Source: Changshengia sp963803165
Lineage (GTDB): Bacteria; Chloroflexota; Dormibacteria; Aeolococcales; Aeolococcaceae
Length of the DNA: 64,000 nt
Direction: 5' to 3'
Assembly: GCA_963803165.1 (NCBI GenBank)
Contig: CAWDLK010000004.1
Location: forward strand, 62,001 to 126,000
The translations under genes and the position numbers were made by a program. This document shows positions 1 through 8,719 of this stretch, piece after piece; position 1 is the stretch's first letter; each line of letters opens with the position of its first letter. The notes under the pieces were generated by a model that was not told the DNA's origin, ran no database searches, and saw only the letters and a list, made by a program, of their open reading frames with translations.

Positions 1-83
1 CCGCGCAGCAGCTCCGCTTCCCCGACCTCGGCCAGGGTCGGCCCGTCGCCATCGAAGCCGGGGTGCGGTGGGGGCGCGTCCAT
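1..83 (-). CDS. thiL: Probable thiamine-monophosphate kinase ThiL, N-terminal fragment
   Basis: Only the first 27 codons lie in the window; the gene continues past base 1. The peptide ends in TLAEVGEAELLR, which resembles the 'GE..LI.R' opening of ThiL, the kinase that phosphorylates thiamine monophosphate to the diphosphate cofactor. The start is supported by a TAGAGT hexamer 8 bases before the ATG (bases 92-97), the leaderless arrangement seen at other genes here. It is divergent from the CHAP hydrolase gene. With so few residues the family is a guess; another AIR-synthase-type enzyme such as SelD is possible. Confidence 0.45.
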   Translation of the reverse strand, partial: MDAPPPHPGFDGDGPTLAEVGEAELLR

Positions 84-247
84 GGCCCCCAACTCTAGCC
101 AGGCCGCCGGGCCCGCCCGGTGCTCACCGCGCACCCGCCGCTCCCGGCCGCGACGACGCCGAGGGGTCGAGCGGTCCGACCTCCCGGCGAGACTTGCCCT
201 CAAGATCAGGATTACACATTTCTTGATAGCGTCACTGTCACCAGAGG

Positions 248-277
248 TTGACCGCGGCCATCCCCGGCAGGTAGGCT
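248..277 (+). promoter_or_regulatory. Candidate promoter of the CHAP hydrolase gene
   Basis: TTGACC (248-253) and TAGGCT (272-277) are separated by 18 bases, a reasonable sigma-70-type pair for a GC-rich genome. Transcription would start near 284, leaving about 65 bases of leader before the TTG start at 351. A 6-bp inverted repeat, TCAAGA (200-205) and TCTTGA (221-226), lies just upstream in the only AT-rich patch of this intergenic region and could be an operator. Nothing here resembles a c-di-AMP riboswitch. No test of activity is possible from sequence. Confidence 0.4.
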
Positions 278-350
278 CCCGCGAGCTTGTCTTCGCGGTC
301 TGGCTCCGGGAGGGGTCGCGGAGGCCGGCCCGACGCAAGGGGAGAGAATA

Positions 351-1439
351 TTGCGGGTGACCCGCAGGGTGTTCCCTGCCGTCCTGGCCGTCGTCCTGAT
401 CCTGGTCGGTCTGCCCTCCGGCTCGGTGCCGGCTCGCGCCGACACCACCCCTGAGCTCCAGGCGGAGCTCGCCTCCCTCCTGCAGCAGCTGGCCGCCCTC
501 AACTCCCAGCAGAGCGCGGCCTCCAACCAGCTCGCCGCCTCCGAGGCCACCTACAACCAGACCGCGTCGTCGCTGCTCGCCGAGCAGGCCCAGCTCGCCA
601 CCCTCAACGCCCAGCTCGCCAACCTCTCCGCCGAGATCAGCGCCAACCAGCAGCAGGAGACGTCGGCGCGCGAGACGCTGGCCACCCTGACCCGGGCCAC
701 CTACGAGAGCGTCTCCGGCGACACGGTGATGACCGCGGTGCTGAGCGCCAAGGACTTCACCTCGGCGATGCAGAGCCTCTCCGGGGCGGAGAGCATCACC
801 ACCCAGATCGAGGGCCTGGAGACCACCCTGGCCCACGACCAGGCCAGCCTGCAGAGCGAGCAGGCCCAGCTCCAGAGCGACTTCGCCCAGGCCTCCTCCC
901 TCGAGAACCAGCTCTCGATGCAGTCCAACCAGCTCATGGTCGTGGTCTACCAGCAGGACCAGATCGTGGCGACCCTCGACGGGCCGGCGCGCGCGCTGGC
1001 GGCGCAGATCGGGACCATCGAGGCCGAGCTCGGCTACAACACGGTGGTCCCCACCAGCTCCAGCTGCTCCAACTCCTTCGCGCTGGGCGAGTGCACCTAC
1101 TACGTGGCCACCCGGCGCTGCATCCCCTGGGGCGGCAACGCCGATGCCTGGTACTACAACGCCGCCAAGCTCGGCTACCAGGAGGGCCACACCCCCGAGG
1201 TGGGGGCGGTGGCGGTCTGGTGGGCCGGTGCCGGCGGTGCCAGCTGGGTCGGTCACGTCGCCTACGTCGAGGCGGTGGGGCCCGGGCTCGCGGTCGGCAC
1301 CCTGACCGGCAGCGCGCTCCTGCCCGGCGAGTTCGAGGTGTCGGAGATGAACGCGACCGCCGGCTGGGACCGGGTCGACTATCGGATCGTCGACAACGAC
1401 CCCAGCATCTTCCAGGGCTTCATCTACGGGCCGGGCTGA
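351..1439 (+). CDS. Secreted CHAP-domain peptidoglycan hydrolase with coiled-coil N-terminus
   Basis: A 362-residue exported protein likely to cleave peptidoglycan during growth or division. Residues 1-31 form a signal peptide with an ARA-DT type cleavage site. Residues about 33-225 are Gln/Ala/Leu-rich heptads predicted as a long coiled coil, as in PcsB/CwlO-type regulated hydrolases. Residues about 245-355 are a CHAP amidase/endopeptidase domain with catalytic Cys248 (GECTYY) and His302 (GHVAYV). The TTG start is chosen because AAGGGGAGAG lies a few bases upstream and the signal peptide begins there. The 3' end overlaps the convergent alr gene by 16 bases. Regulation by an FtsEX-like partner is typical of the family but no partner is visible here. 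Confidence 0.85.
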   Translation: MRVTRRVFPAVLAVVLILVGLPSGSVPARADTTPELQAELASLLQQLAALNSQQSAASNQLAASEATYNQTASSLLAEQAQLATLNAQLANLSAEISANQQQETSARETLATLTRATYESVSGDTVMTAVLSAKDFTSAMQSLSGAESITTQIEGLETTLAHDQASLQSEQAQLQSDFAQASSLENQLSMQSNQLMVVVYQQDQIVATLDGPARALAAQIGTIEAELGYNTVVPTSSSCSNSFALGECTYYVATRRCIPWGGNADAWYYNAAKLGYQEGHTPEVGAVAVWWAGAGGASWVGHVAYVEAVGPGLAVGTLTGSALLPGEFEVSEMNATAGWDRVDYRIVDNDPSIFQGFIYGPG

Positions 1440-2584
1440 CCCTCGCCGGCGGCGGGGAGGCGCGGCACCCGGGCTGAGACGGCGCAGAGCACCTCGTAGC
1501 TGATGGTGCCGGCCGCGGCCCCGACCTCGTCGGCGCCGAGCCACGCCTCGCCCTGACGGCCGAAGACGACCGCCTCGTCCCCGGGCTGCACGCCGTCGAC
1601 CTGGGAGACGTCGGCGGTGAGCTGGTCCATGCTGACCCGGCCGATGATCGGGCAGCGCCGCCCGCCCACCAGCACCGACCCCCGGTTGGACTGGGCGCGC
1701 TGGACCCCGTCGCCGTAGCCGGCGGCGATCGCCGCCACGCGCGTCTCGCGCTCCGCAATCCAGGTGCGTCCGTAGCCGACGCTCCGTCCCCGGCGGAGGG
1801 TCTTGACCTGGGTCACCCGCGCCCGGAAGCTCATCGCCGGGCGCAGCTCGGACGCCCCCTCCACGCCCTCCGGCGCGTAGCCGTAGACGGCCAGGCCGCA
1901 GCGGACCAGGTCGTGGCGGGTGTCCGGGAGCCCCAGCGCCGCCGCGCTGTTGGCGGCGTGGAGGAGCAGGCGCGGCCAGCGGCGGCGCATCTCCCCCACC
2001 GCGACCAGGAAGACGGCGTCCTGGGTGAGGGTGTAGTCGGGATCGGCCTCGGCGTCGGCGAAGTGGGTGAACGCGCCGACCGGCTGCACCGCCGGCCCGG
2101 CGCGCTCCACCGCCTCGATCAGATCGGGAACCGACGCCGGCAGCGCGCCGAGGCGCCCCATGCCGCTGTCGACCTTGAGGTGGAGGCGGGCCGGGAGGTC
2201 GCCCGCCGCCGCGGCCGCCGCCGCCACCTGGGCGGGCTCCCAGACGGCGAGATCGACGCCCGCCGCGACCAGCGCCGGCAGCTGGGCGGCGGGGGCCCAT
2301 CCCACCACCAGGATCGGGGCGGAGATCCCCTGGGCGCGGAGCTGGAGGGCCTCCTCGGCGGACGAGACGCCGAGCCAGGAGGCGCCCCCCTCGAGAGCGG
2401 CGGCGGACGCCAACGCCGCGCCATGGCCGTAGCCGTCGGCCTTGACCATCGCCATGACCGCGACGCCGCCGCCCACCACACGCCGGATCACCTCGACGTT
2501 GTGGCGGATCGCCGCGGCGTCGACGTCGGCCCACTTGGCGAGGTCGCGCCGGCCGGCGAGGGGGATGGCAGCCGCGGCAGTCAT
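1424..2584 (-). CDS. alr: Alanine racemase
   Basis: PLP enzyme (386 residues) that interconverts L- and D-alanine for peptidoglycan. The PLP lysine is K48 in MVKADGYGHG. The second-domain motifs GYGDG (catalytic tyrosine) and VSMDQ are present, as is IGR before it. The ATG at 2584 overlaps the stop of the upstream acpS/nnr fusion by one base (TGATG), which supports this start over the longer reading frame that runs upstream. It is the last gene of the argF-cdaA-cdaR-glmS-acpS/nnr-alr run. Length is normal for the family. Confidence 0.93.
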   Translation of the reverse strand: MTAAAAIPLAGRRDLAKWADVDAAAIRHNVEVIRRVVGGGVAVMAMVKADGYGHGAALASAAALEGGASWLGVSSAEEALQLRAQGISAPILVVGWAPAAQLPALVAAGVDLAVWEPAQVAAAAAAAGDLPARLHLKVDSGMGRLGALPASVPDLIEAVERAGPAVQPVGAFTHFADAEADPDYTLTQDAVFLVAVGEMRRRWPRLLLHAANSAAALGLPDTRHDLVRCGLAVYGYAPEGVEGASELRPAMSFRARVTQVKTLRRGRSVGYGRTWIAERETRVAAIAAGYGDGVQRAQSNRGSVLVGGRRCPIIGRVSMDQLTADVSQVDGVQPGDEAVVFGRQGEAWLGADEVGAAAGTISYEVLCAVSARVPRLPAAGEGQPGP

Positions 2585-3831
2585 CACCGCCCCCGGCGCT
2601 CGAGGGCGCGGCGGAGCCGCTCCTGGGCGGCGGGGAGCATCTCGACGACGTCGCCGGCGAGGGCCCCCGCCCTCCCCCGCTCGGCCTCGACCAGGCAGCC
2701 GGCCTCGGCGTGGATGGTGACCGCCGCGACGGCGGCGTCGAAGCCCTCCAGCCCGGCCGCGAGCAGGGCGCCGCAGACGCCGCTCAACACGTCGCCGGTG
2801 CCCCCGGTGGCCAGGGCGACGCACCGGTGCCGGTCGACGTGGAGACGCCCGTCGGGGGCGGCGACGACCGTCTCGGCCCCCTTGAGAACGACGGTGACGC
2901 CACGCTCGGCGGCGAAGCGGGCGGCCAGCCCGGCCCGGTCCGCCTGGACCTCGGCCGTGGTCAGCCCCGCGAGGCGGGCCATCTCCGCCGGGTGCGGGGT
3001 CAGCACCACCGGCGTCGGGCAGGCCCGCCAGTCGAGCCCCGTGGCGGCGGCGATGTTGAGGGCGTCGGCGTCCACCACGGCGGGGACGGCGAGGGAGGTG
3101 AGCAGCTCGGCGAGGGCCGCCTCGGTGGCGGGAGCGCGCCCCAGCCCCGGACCGACCACCACCGCGTCGGCGGCGGGCAGATGGTCGCGCCGCAGCGTCG
3201 CCACCCCGGCGGCGTCCAACCCGGCGGCGCCCTCCTCACCCAGCGGATGAGCCATCAGCTCCAGGCACTGCGCGGCCACCACCGGGTAGGCGCCGGCGGG
3301 GACGCAGACCCGGACCAGGCCCGCCCCGGCCCGGGCGGCGCCGCGTGCGGCGAGCACGGCCGCCCCGGCGGTGCCCACGGCGCCGGCGACCACCACCACC
3401 GTGCCGAACGTCCCCTTGTGCGCGTCCGCCGGCCGGTCGGGCAGGCGCATCCCCTCCGGCGGGGGCAGCACCGGGGGGCCGCCGACGGCCTCGAGGGGAG
3501 CCACCACCACCGCGATGGCCAGCCCGGCGTCGTGGGTCATGCTCACCGCGATCTCGGTGACCTGCCCGGCCACCCGGATGGTGGGGGCGCCGCCGCGGCG
3601 GTTCACCACCTCGATCGAGCGGTACCCGGGGATGCGCAGACCCGCCTCCCCGTACAGCTTCATGACCGCCTCCTTGGCGGCCCAGCGGGTGGCGAAGCGC
3701 TCCGCCCGGGTCCCCGCCCGGCGCCGCTCGGTCTCGGTGAAGATCCTCTCGGCGAACCGCGGATGGCGCCGGAGCGCGGCGGCGATGCGCTCGACCGAGG
3801 CGACGTCGACGCCGACGACGAGACGCTTCAC
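2584..3831 (-). CDS. Fusion of holo-ACP synthase (AcpS) and ADP-dependent NAD(P)H-hydrate dehydratase (Nnr/CARKD domain)
   Basis: A 415-residue bifunctional protein. Residues about 1-120 are AcpS, which transfers 4'-phosphopantetheine to acyl carrier protein: GVDVASVERI supplies the metal-binding Asp and RWAAKEA the Glu-Lys pair. Residues about 140-400 are the YjeF C-terminal domain that repairs hydrated NAD(P)H: HKGTFG, DADALN, LTPHPAEMARL and ATGGTGDVLSG with the catalytic Asp. The N-terminal epimerase domain usually joined to this dehydratase is absent, AcpS taking its place. acpS, nnr and alr are often operon neighbours in Gram-positive bacteria, so this looks like fusion of adjacent genes. 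Both active sites look intact. No separate epimerase gene lies in the window. Confidence 0.88.
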   Translation of the reverse strand: MKRLVVGVDVASVERIAAALRRHPRFAERIFTETERRRAGTRAERFATRWAAKEAVMKLYGEAGLRIPGYRSIEVVNRRGGAPTIRVAGQVTEIAVSMTHDAGLAIAVVVAPLEAVGGPPVLPPPEGMRLPDRPADAHKGTFGTVVVVAGAVGTAGAAVLAARGAARAGAGLVRVCVPAGAYPVVAAQCLELMAHPLGEEGAAGLDAAGVATLRRDHLPAADAVVVGPGLGRAPATEAALAELLTSLAVPAVVDADALNIAAATGLDWRACPTPVVLTPHPAEMARLAGLTTAEVQADRAGLAARFAAERGVTVVLKGAETVVAAPDGRLHVDRHRCVALATGGTGDVLSGVCGALLAAGLEGFDAAVAAVTIHAEAGCLVEAERGRAGALAGDVVEMLPAAQERLRRALERRGR

Positions 3832-3850
3832 CGCAGGGCCCGCACCGCTC

Positions 3851-5692
3851 TCACTCGACGGTCACCGACTTGGCGAGGTTGCGCGGCTGGTCCACGTCGC
3901 AGCCGCGCTCGACGGCCACGTGGTAGGCGAAGAGCTGGAGGGGCACGACGTTGACGATCGGTGAGACCAGCTCGCTGCAGGCGGGGACCAGGACCAGGTC
4001 GCGGGCCAGCTCGGGGTCCACGTCGCCGTCGCCCTCGGTGACCAGGGCGATCACCGGCGCGTCGCGGGAGCGGACCTCGGCGATGCTGCTCAGGGTCTTG
4101 GCCAGGGTGGCGGAGCGGGTGGCCACCGCCACCACCGGCACCTCCTGGTCGAGGAGCGCGATCGGCCCGTGCTTGAGCTCGCCCGCGGCGTATCCCTCGG
4201 CGTGGATGTAGGAGACCTCCTTGAGCTTGAGCGCACCCTCGAGGGCGGTGGCGACGTTGATCCCCCGCGCGATGAAGATCGCGTTGCGGACGTGCGAGTA
4301 GCGCTGGGCCATCTCCGCCAGCTGGGGCTCCAGCTCGAGGCAGCGGCGGATGCGCGCGGGAACCTCGCGCAGCTCGGCGACCACCGCGCGATGACGCTCC
4401 GCGGAGAGCGTCCCGCGCCCCCGGCCGACGGCCAGGGCGATGAGCAGCCCGCAGACCATCTGGGCGACCAGCGTCTTGGTGGCGAGCACGCAGATCTCCG
4501 GCCCCGATTGCATGAAGAGGACCGCGTCGGCCTCCAGCGAGAGGGCGCTGCCCACCACGTTGGTGACCGCCACCACGTGCGCACCCCGCCGCTTGGCCTC
4601 CCGCACCGCGGCCAGGGTGTCGGCGGTCTCGCCCGACTGGGAGATGGCGACCACCAGGCTGTGCTCGTCGACCAGGGGGTCCCCGTAGCGGAACTCACTG
4701 GCGTTCTCCACGTCGCAGCGCAGCCTGGCCAGCTCGCGGATCGCGGTCGCCGTGTAGAGCCCGGCGATCCACGCCGAGCCCATCCCGACGATGCGCACGT
4801 CGGTGAGCCCCGGTATGCTCGCCGCGTCGAGGAACCCCTGCAGGCAGACCTCGCCGCCGGCGTCGATGCGGCCGCGCAGGGCGTTGTCGACCGCGTCGGG
4901 CTGCTCGTTCATCTCCTTGAGCATGAAGTGCGGGTAGCCGCCCTTCTGAGCCTGCTCCACGTCCCAGTCGACGTCGATGGTCTTCGGGGTGACGCGCTCG
5001 CCACCCAGGGCGGTGACCACCAGCCCGCCGCCGGGAGTCCCCTCCACCACCTCGTCCTCGCCGATCAGGGTGACCCGACGGGTGTACGGGATGAGGGCGG
5101 TGATGTCGCTGCTCAGGAAGACCTCGCCGTCGGTTGCGGCCGCCACCAGCGGAGCGTTGCGGCGGGCGCCCACGATGGTGTCCGGCTCGTCGGCCGAGAT
5201 CACCACCAGGGCGTACGAGCCCTCGACCCTGCGCAGCGCCGCCCGGGTCGCCCCGGCCAGGTCACCGGTGTTGAGCTCCTCGATGAGGTGGGCGAGCACC
5301 TCGGTGTCGGTGTCGCTGCGGAGCTGGTGGCCGCGGGCGAGCAGCTCGGCGCGCAGCTCGCGGTGGTTCTCGATGATCCCGTTGTGGATGAGCTGGATCC
5401 GGCCCTGGCAGTCCTGGTGGGGGTGGGCGTTGACCACGGTCGGACGGCCGTGGGTGGCCCAGCGCGTGTGGCCGATGCCGAGGTGTCCCTCGGGCATCCC
5501 GTCGTGCTCGCAGCGGGCGACCAGGTCGGCCACCTTGCGATCGCTCTTGACCACCGTGTGGCGTCCGCCGCCGGCCCCGTCGAGGACGGCGATCCCCGCC
5601 GAGTCGTAGCCGCGGTACTCCAGACCGCGGAGCCCGTCGAGGAGCACGCCCGCCGCCGGGCGCGACCCCGAGTAGCCGATGATCCCGCACAT
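3851..5692 (-). CDS. glmS: Glutamine--fructose-6-phosphate aminotransferase (isomerizing)
   Basis: Makes glucosamine-6-phosphate from fructose-6-phosphate and glutamine, the entry step to UDP-GlcNAc. The 613-residue protein starts MCGIIGYSG, with Cys2 as the N-terminal nucleophile of the glutaminase domain (HTRWATHG, and IQLIHNGIIENH follow). Two SIS sugar-isomerase domains follow (SQSGETADT; KELKHGPIA-type loop), and the C-terminus ends CDVDQPRNLAKSVTVE, a family signature. Length is standard. It follows cdaR at a gap of about 106 bases. No glmS ribozyme is recognisable in that gap. glmM, normally between cdaR and glmS, is not here. Confidence 0.96.
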   Translation of the reverse strand: MCGIIGYSGSRPAAGVLLDGLRGLEYRGYDSAGIAVLDGAGGGRHTVVKSDRKVADLVARCEHDGMPEGHLGIGHTRWATHGRPTVVNAHPHQDCQGRIQLIHNGIIENHRELRAELLARGHQLRSDTDTEVLAHLIEELNTGDLAGATRAALRRVEGSYALVVISADEPDTIVGARRNAPLVAAATDGEVFLSSDITALIPYTRRVTLIGEDEVVEGTPGGGLVVTALGGERVTPKTIDVDWDVEQAQKGGYPHFMLKEMNEQPDAVDNALRGRIDAGGEVCLQGFLDAASIPGLTDVRIVGMGSAWIAGLYTATAIRELARLRCDVENASEFRYGDPLVDEHSLVVAISQSGETADTLAAVREAKRRGAHVVAVTNVVGSALSLEADAVLFMQSGPEICVLATKTLVAQMVCGLLIALAVGRGRGTLSAERHRAVVAELREVPARIRRCLELEPQLAEMAQRYSHVRNAIFIARGINVATALEGALKLKEVSYIHAEGYAAGELKHGPIALLDQEVPVVAVATRSATLAKTLSSIAEVRSRDAPVIALVTEGDGDVDPELARDLVLVPACSELVSPIVNVVPLQLFAYHVAVERGCDVDQPRNLAKSVTVE

Positions 5693-5798
5693 CAGCCGGC
5701 GCGGCCCCCGAGCACGTCGCGGGTCGCGGTGCGCGCGAGCCGGCTCCCGTCCACGGCAGGTCCAACGGCGGGGGCACCGCCGCGGTTACGCGCCATCC

Positions 5799-6803
5799 TC
5801 AGCCCGACGACGTCGCCGGCGCGGCGGCGGCGGGCGTGGGGGTGGGGAGCGCGCTCACCGTGATGGTCACGGCCACGGTGGCCGAGGGGCTGACGCTGAT
5901 CCCCGCCGGCACCTGGATGGTCAGGTGGTAGGTCACCGTCCCGCTCTGACCGGCGACGTCCACGCCCCCGGTGCTGACGGCGGCCAGGGCGGGCTCGTTG
6001 ATGAGGCCCTGGGCTCCGGTGAGGGTCACGGTCATCGGCGTGTACCCGTCCACGATCGCCTGGTACCCGGCCGCGACCCCGCTCAGCGGCCCGATCAGCA
6101 CCGAGCTGGTCCGGCTGGCGTCGAGGCCCACCACCGTGATCGCCACGTTGGCGCTCCCCGGGTCGACGTTGACGTCGGAGACCGCCCGACCGGAGCGGTC
6201 GTACGGATAGAGGTCGACGGTCAGGTCGAAGTTGGCCAGCTGGTTGGAGAGGTTGATCTGCTGGGTCCTGACCTGGAGGCCCACCAGCTCGTGCTCCGGA
6301 CCGGTCACCGTCACCGTCGAGGGCGTCACCACGGTGGTCGCCACCTGGTAGCCCGGCGGGGGCGTGTGGCTCACCGCCACCGTCACCGTCACCTGGGCGG
6401 TCCCGGATGCGTCGACGTCCGCGTCGACCGTGGTCGGGGGGTTGTTGAGCTCGATGTTGGGATCGGAGTTGGTCACCTTCACCGGCAGCCTGACCGTCGC
6501 CGGCACCCGGCTGCCGATCGAGGTGATGGCGTTGTAGTCGACGCTGACCTGGAGGCTGCTGCGGCTGAAGCTGTTGAGGTGGGCCTCGGTCCCGGTGATG
6601 GAGACGGTGAGGTTGGGGATGGGCTGGGTCAGCAGGTAGCCGGCGGGCAGGCTGACCGTGGGCGACGGGGGCTGGGGCACGGGCACCGACACCGAGCGGG
6701 TCCCCGGGGGGTTGGTGGCGAAGACGACGCCGGCCCAGCCGACGGTGGCCAGCACCACGGCCAGCAGCTTGAGCTTCCAGTTGCGCGTGACGAAGCCGGG
6801 CAT
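5799..6803 (-). CDS. cdaR: YbbR-domain protein, probable c-di-AMP cyclase regulator CdaR
   Basis: A 334-residue membrane-anchored extracytoplasmic protein. One N-terminal membrane segment (about residues 9-30, after RNWKLK) is followed by repeated all-beta YbbR-like domains, each with VTITG/VTGPE-like turns and a Val/Thr-rich pattern, and a low-complexity Pro/Thr/Ala tail. In Firmicutes CdaR binds CdaA and modulates its activity. Its start overlaps the cdaA stop by one base (TGATG-type junction), so the two are translationally linked. Assignment rests on context plus repeat character; the sequence itself is fast-evolving. Confidence 0.8.
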   Translation of the reverse strand: MPGFVTRNWKLKLLAVVLATVGWAGVVFATNPPGTRSVSVPVPQPPSPTVSLPAGYLLTQPIPNLTVSITGTEAHLNSFSRSSLQVSVDYNAITSIGSRVPATVRLPVKVTNSDPNIELNNPPTTVDADVDASGTAQVTVTVAVSHTPPPGYQVATTVVTPSTVTVTGPEHELVGLQVRTQQINLSNQLANFDLTVDLYPYDRSGRAVSDVNVDPGSANVAITVVGLDASRTSSVLIGPLSGVAAGYQAIVDGYTPMTVTLTGAQGLINEPALAAVSTGGVDVAGQSGTVTYHLTIQVPAGISVSPSATVAVTITVSALPTPTPAAAAPATSSG

Positions 6804-7672
6804 CAGGAGTTGCGGCGGCCCAGCGCCCGCAGGGCCTCCCCGCTCCGGACCAGGGGCCGGATGGCGGCGCCGGGGTGCCGGGTCACCGGCCGGAGCACGA
6901 GGGTGGTCAGCATCTCCTGGAGCTTGGCGTGCTCCAGGCCCCGGTACAGCTTGCCTCCGTAGGCGAGGCTGATCAGGCCGGTCTCCTCGCTCACGATCAG
7001 GATCACGGCGTCGGTCTGCAGGGTCAACCCGAGGGCCGCCCGGTGCCGGGTGCCCATCCGGCCGACCCCGGGGAGGGCCTCGGCCAGGGGAAGCACGCAG
7101 CCGGCGGCGACCAGCCGGGTGTCGCGGATGATGACCGCGCCGTCGTGGAGGGGGGATCCGACGTAGAAGATGGAGGTGAGGATCTCGGCGGTCACCTCGC
7201 CATTGATGCGCACTCCGCTCAACGCGACGTTCTCGAGACCGGTCTCGCGCTCGAAGACGATCAGCGCTCCGGTGCGGCCCTCGCTGAGCGAAGCCGCGGC
7301 CCTCACCACCTCCTCCACCGTCCGCGCCACCGGCGTGGCGGGATGCCGCCCCATGATGAATCGCACCGTGCCCAGGCGCCCGACCTGGTCGAGGGCGCGG
7401 CGCAGCTCGGGCTGGAAGAGGACGATCACGCCGATGAGGATCGCCTGGCCGGCGTTGGCGAAGATGAACTGGAGAAGACGGAGCTGGAAGGCCTGAGCCA
7501 GCAGCCCGATCACCAGCAGGACCGCAAGGCCGAGCAGCAGCTGGACGGCCTGGGTGCCCCGGATCAGCTTGAAGAGCTGGTAGAGGAGAAAGGCGACGAT
7601 GACCACGTCGATGATGTCCCGGACACCGATCGCCCCCAGGAACACCGAGACGCTGTGGAGGAACTCGGTCAC
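6803..7672 (-). CDS. cdaA: Diadenylate cyclase CdaA (DisA_N domain)
   Basis: Membrane enzyme making cyclic di-AMP from two ATP. Three N-terminal transmembrane helices (residues about 10-95, including VIVAFLLYQLFKLI and LQFIFANAGQAILIGVIVLF) precede the DisA_N catalytic domain, which has both signature motifs: DGAVII and GTRHRAALGLT, then SEETGLISLA. The GTG start at 7672 overlaps the argF stop (GTGA), giving 289 residues, close to the Firmicute enzyme. c-di-AMP controls potassium and osmolyte transport and cell-wall homeostasis, fitting its grouping with cdaR, glmS and alr. Confidence 0.93.
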   Translation of the reverse strand: MTEFLHSVSVFLGAIGVRDIIDVVIVAFLLYQLFKLIRGTQAVQLLLGLAVLLVIGLLAQAFQLRLLQFIFANAGQAILIGVIVLFQPELRRALDQVGRLGTVRFIMGRHPATPVARTVEEVVRAAASLSEGRTGALIVFERETGLENVALSGVRINGEVTAEILTSIFYVGSPLHDGAVIIRDTRLVAAGCVLPLAEALPGVGRMGTRHRAALGLTLQTDAVILIVSEETGLISLAYGGKLYRGLEHAKLQEMLTTLVLRPVTRHPGAAIRPLVRSGEALRALGRRNS

Positions 7673-8634
7673 GCCGCCGCCCCCGCCCGCGCGCTCCGCC
7701 CGCCGCTCACCGCGCCGGCGAAGATCAGGCTGAGCAGCGCCTCCTGCGCCCAGAGCCGGTTCTCGGCCTGGTCGAAGACCACCGACTGGGGCCCGTCGAG
7801 CACGGAGTCGGTGATCTCCTCGCCGCGATGCGCCGGCAGGCAGTGCATGACCCGGGCCGTGGGCGGAGCCATGCCGAGGAGCGCGTCGTTGACCTGGAGG
7901 CGGGCGAAGTCGTCGCGGCGCTGCTGCTGCTCCGCCTCCTGCCCCATGCTGGTCCAGACGTCGGTGTAGATGATCTCGGCGTCCTCGAGGCCCGGCGCGG
8001 CCTCGTGGTAGTGGCGCACCGGTGAGTGGCCGCCGGCCAGCGTGCCGGCCCGCTCCAGCACCGCGGCATGGGGCTCGTAGCCGGGCGGACCGACCACGCG
8101 AAGGTCGATCCCCAGCAGCGTCGCGGCGTAGATCCACGAGGTGCAGACGTTGTTGCCGTCGCCCACGTAGCAGACGCGGGCGCCCTGCAGGTGGCCGAGC
8201 AGCTCGCGCACGGTCAGGCAATCGGCGAGCACCTGGCAGGGGTGCTCCCGGTCGGTCATGGCGTTGACGACCGGGCCCCGGGCCGACCCCGCGAGCGTGA
8301 CCAGGTCGCGATGCGAGCTGAGGCGGGCGACGATCCCGTCGACGTAGCGGTCGAGGATGCGGCTGATGTCGGCCGTCGACTCCCGCTCGCCGATCTGGAT
8401 CTCGCTGTTGAAGAGCGGGATGGGGTGACCGCCCAGGTGGCGGATGGCGACCTCGAAGGAGACCCGGGTGCGGTTGCTCGGTCGCTGGAAGATCATCGCC
8501 AGGTTGCGGTCCGCGAGCGGATGCCCGGGATCGGCGCCCGCCTTGAGGTCGGCGGCCACGTCGAGGACCTCACTGATCTCGGCTGCGGAGAGATCGGCGA
8601 TGGAGATCAGGTCGCGTCCCACCAGGGAGCCCAT
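7669..8634 (-). CDS. argF: Ornithine carbamoyltransferase
   Basis: Converts carbamoyl phosphate and ornithine to citrulline in arginine biosynthesis. The 321-residue protein has the carbamoyl-phosphate loop SNRTRVS (usually SxRTR), the HPCQVLAD motif, ornithine-side DVWTSMGQE, and the catalytic HCLPAHRGEEI. The ATG sits where family proteins begin. It is the first gene of the run into cdaA with a 4-base overlap, an unusual partnership because no other arginine gene is nearby. Tandem co-transcription with c-di-AMP genes is an inference from the overlap. Confidence 0.94.
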   Translation of the reverse strand: MGSLVGRDLISIADLSAAEISEVLDVAADLKAGADPGHPLADRNLAMIFQRPSNRTRVSFEVAIRHLGGHPIPLFNSEIQIGERESTADISRILDRYVDGIVARLSSHRDLVTLAGSARGPVVNAMTDREHPCQVLADCLTVRELLGHLQGARVCYVGDGNNVCTSWIYAATLLGIDLRVVGPPGYEPHAAVLERAGTLAGGHSPVRHYHEAAPGLEDAEIIYTDVWTSMGQEAEQQQRRDDFARLQVNDALLGMAPPTARVMHCLPAHRGEEITDSVLDGPQSVVFDQAENRLWAQEALLSLIFAGAVSGGRSARAGAAA

Positions 8635-8719
8635 TTGGGCCTATGTTCGCACCCCACGGCGCGGCCGGCGTGGGAACCTGCCCCGCGACCCCGGCGGATG
8701 GCGGTAGGGTTACGCCGAG

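Noticed and set aside
84..350. c-di-AMP (ydaO) riboswitch ahead of the CHAP hydrolase, given cdaA nearby
   Set aside because: The predicted leader after the -10 is only about 65 bases and lacks the conserved riboswitch core.
5693..5798. glmS ribozyme
   Set aside because: The gap before glmS is on the wrong side for a leader of adequate size and has no recognisable core.
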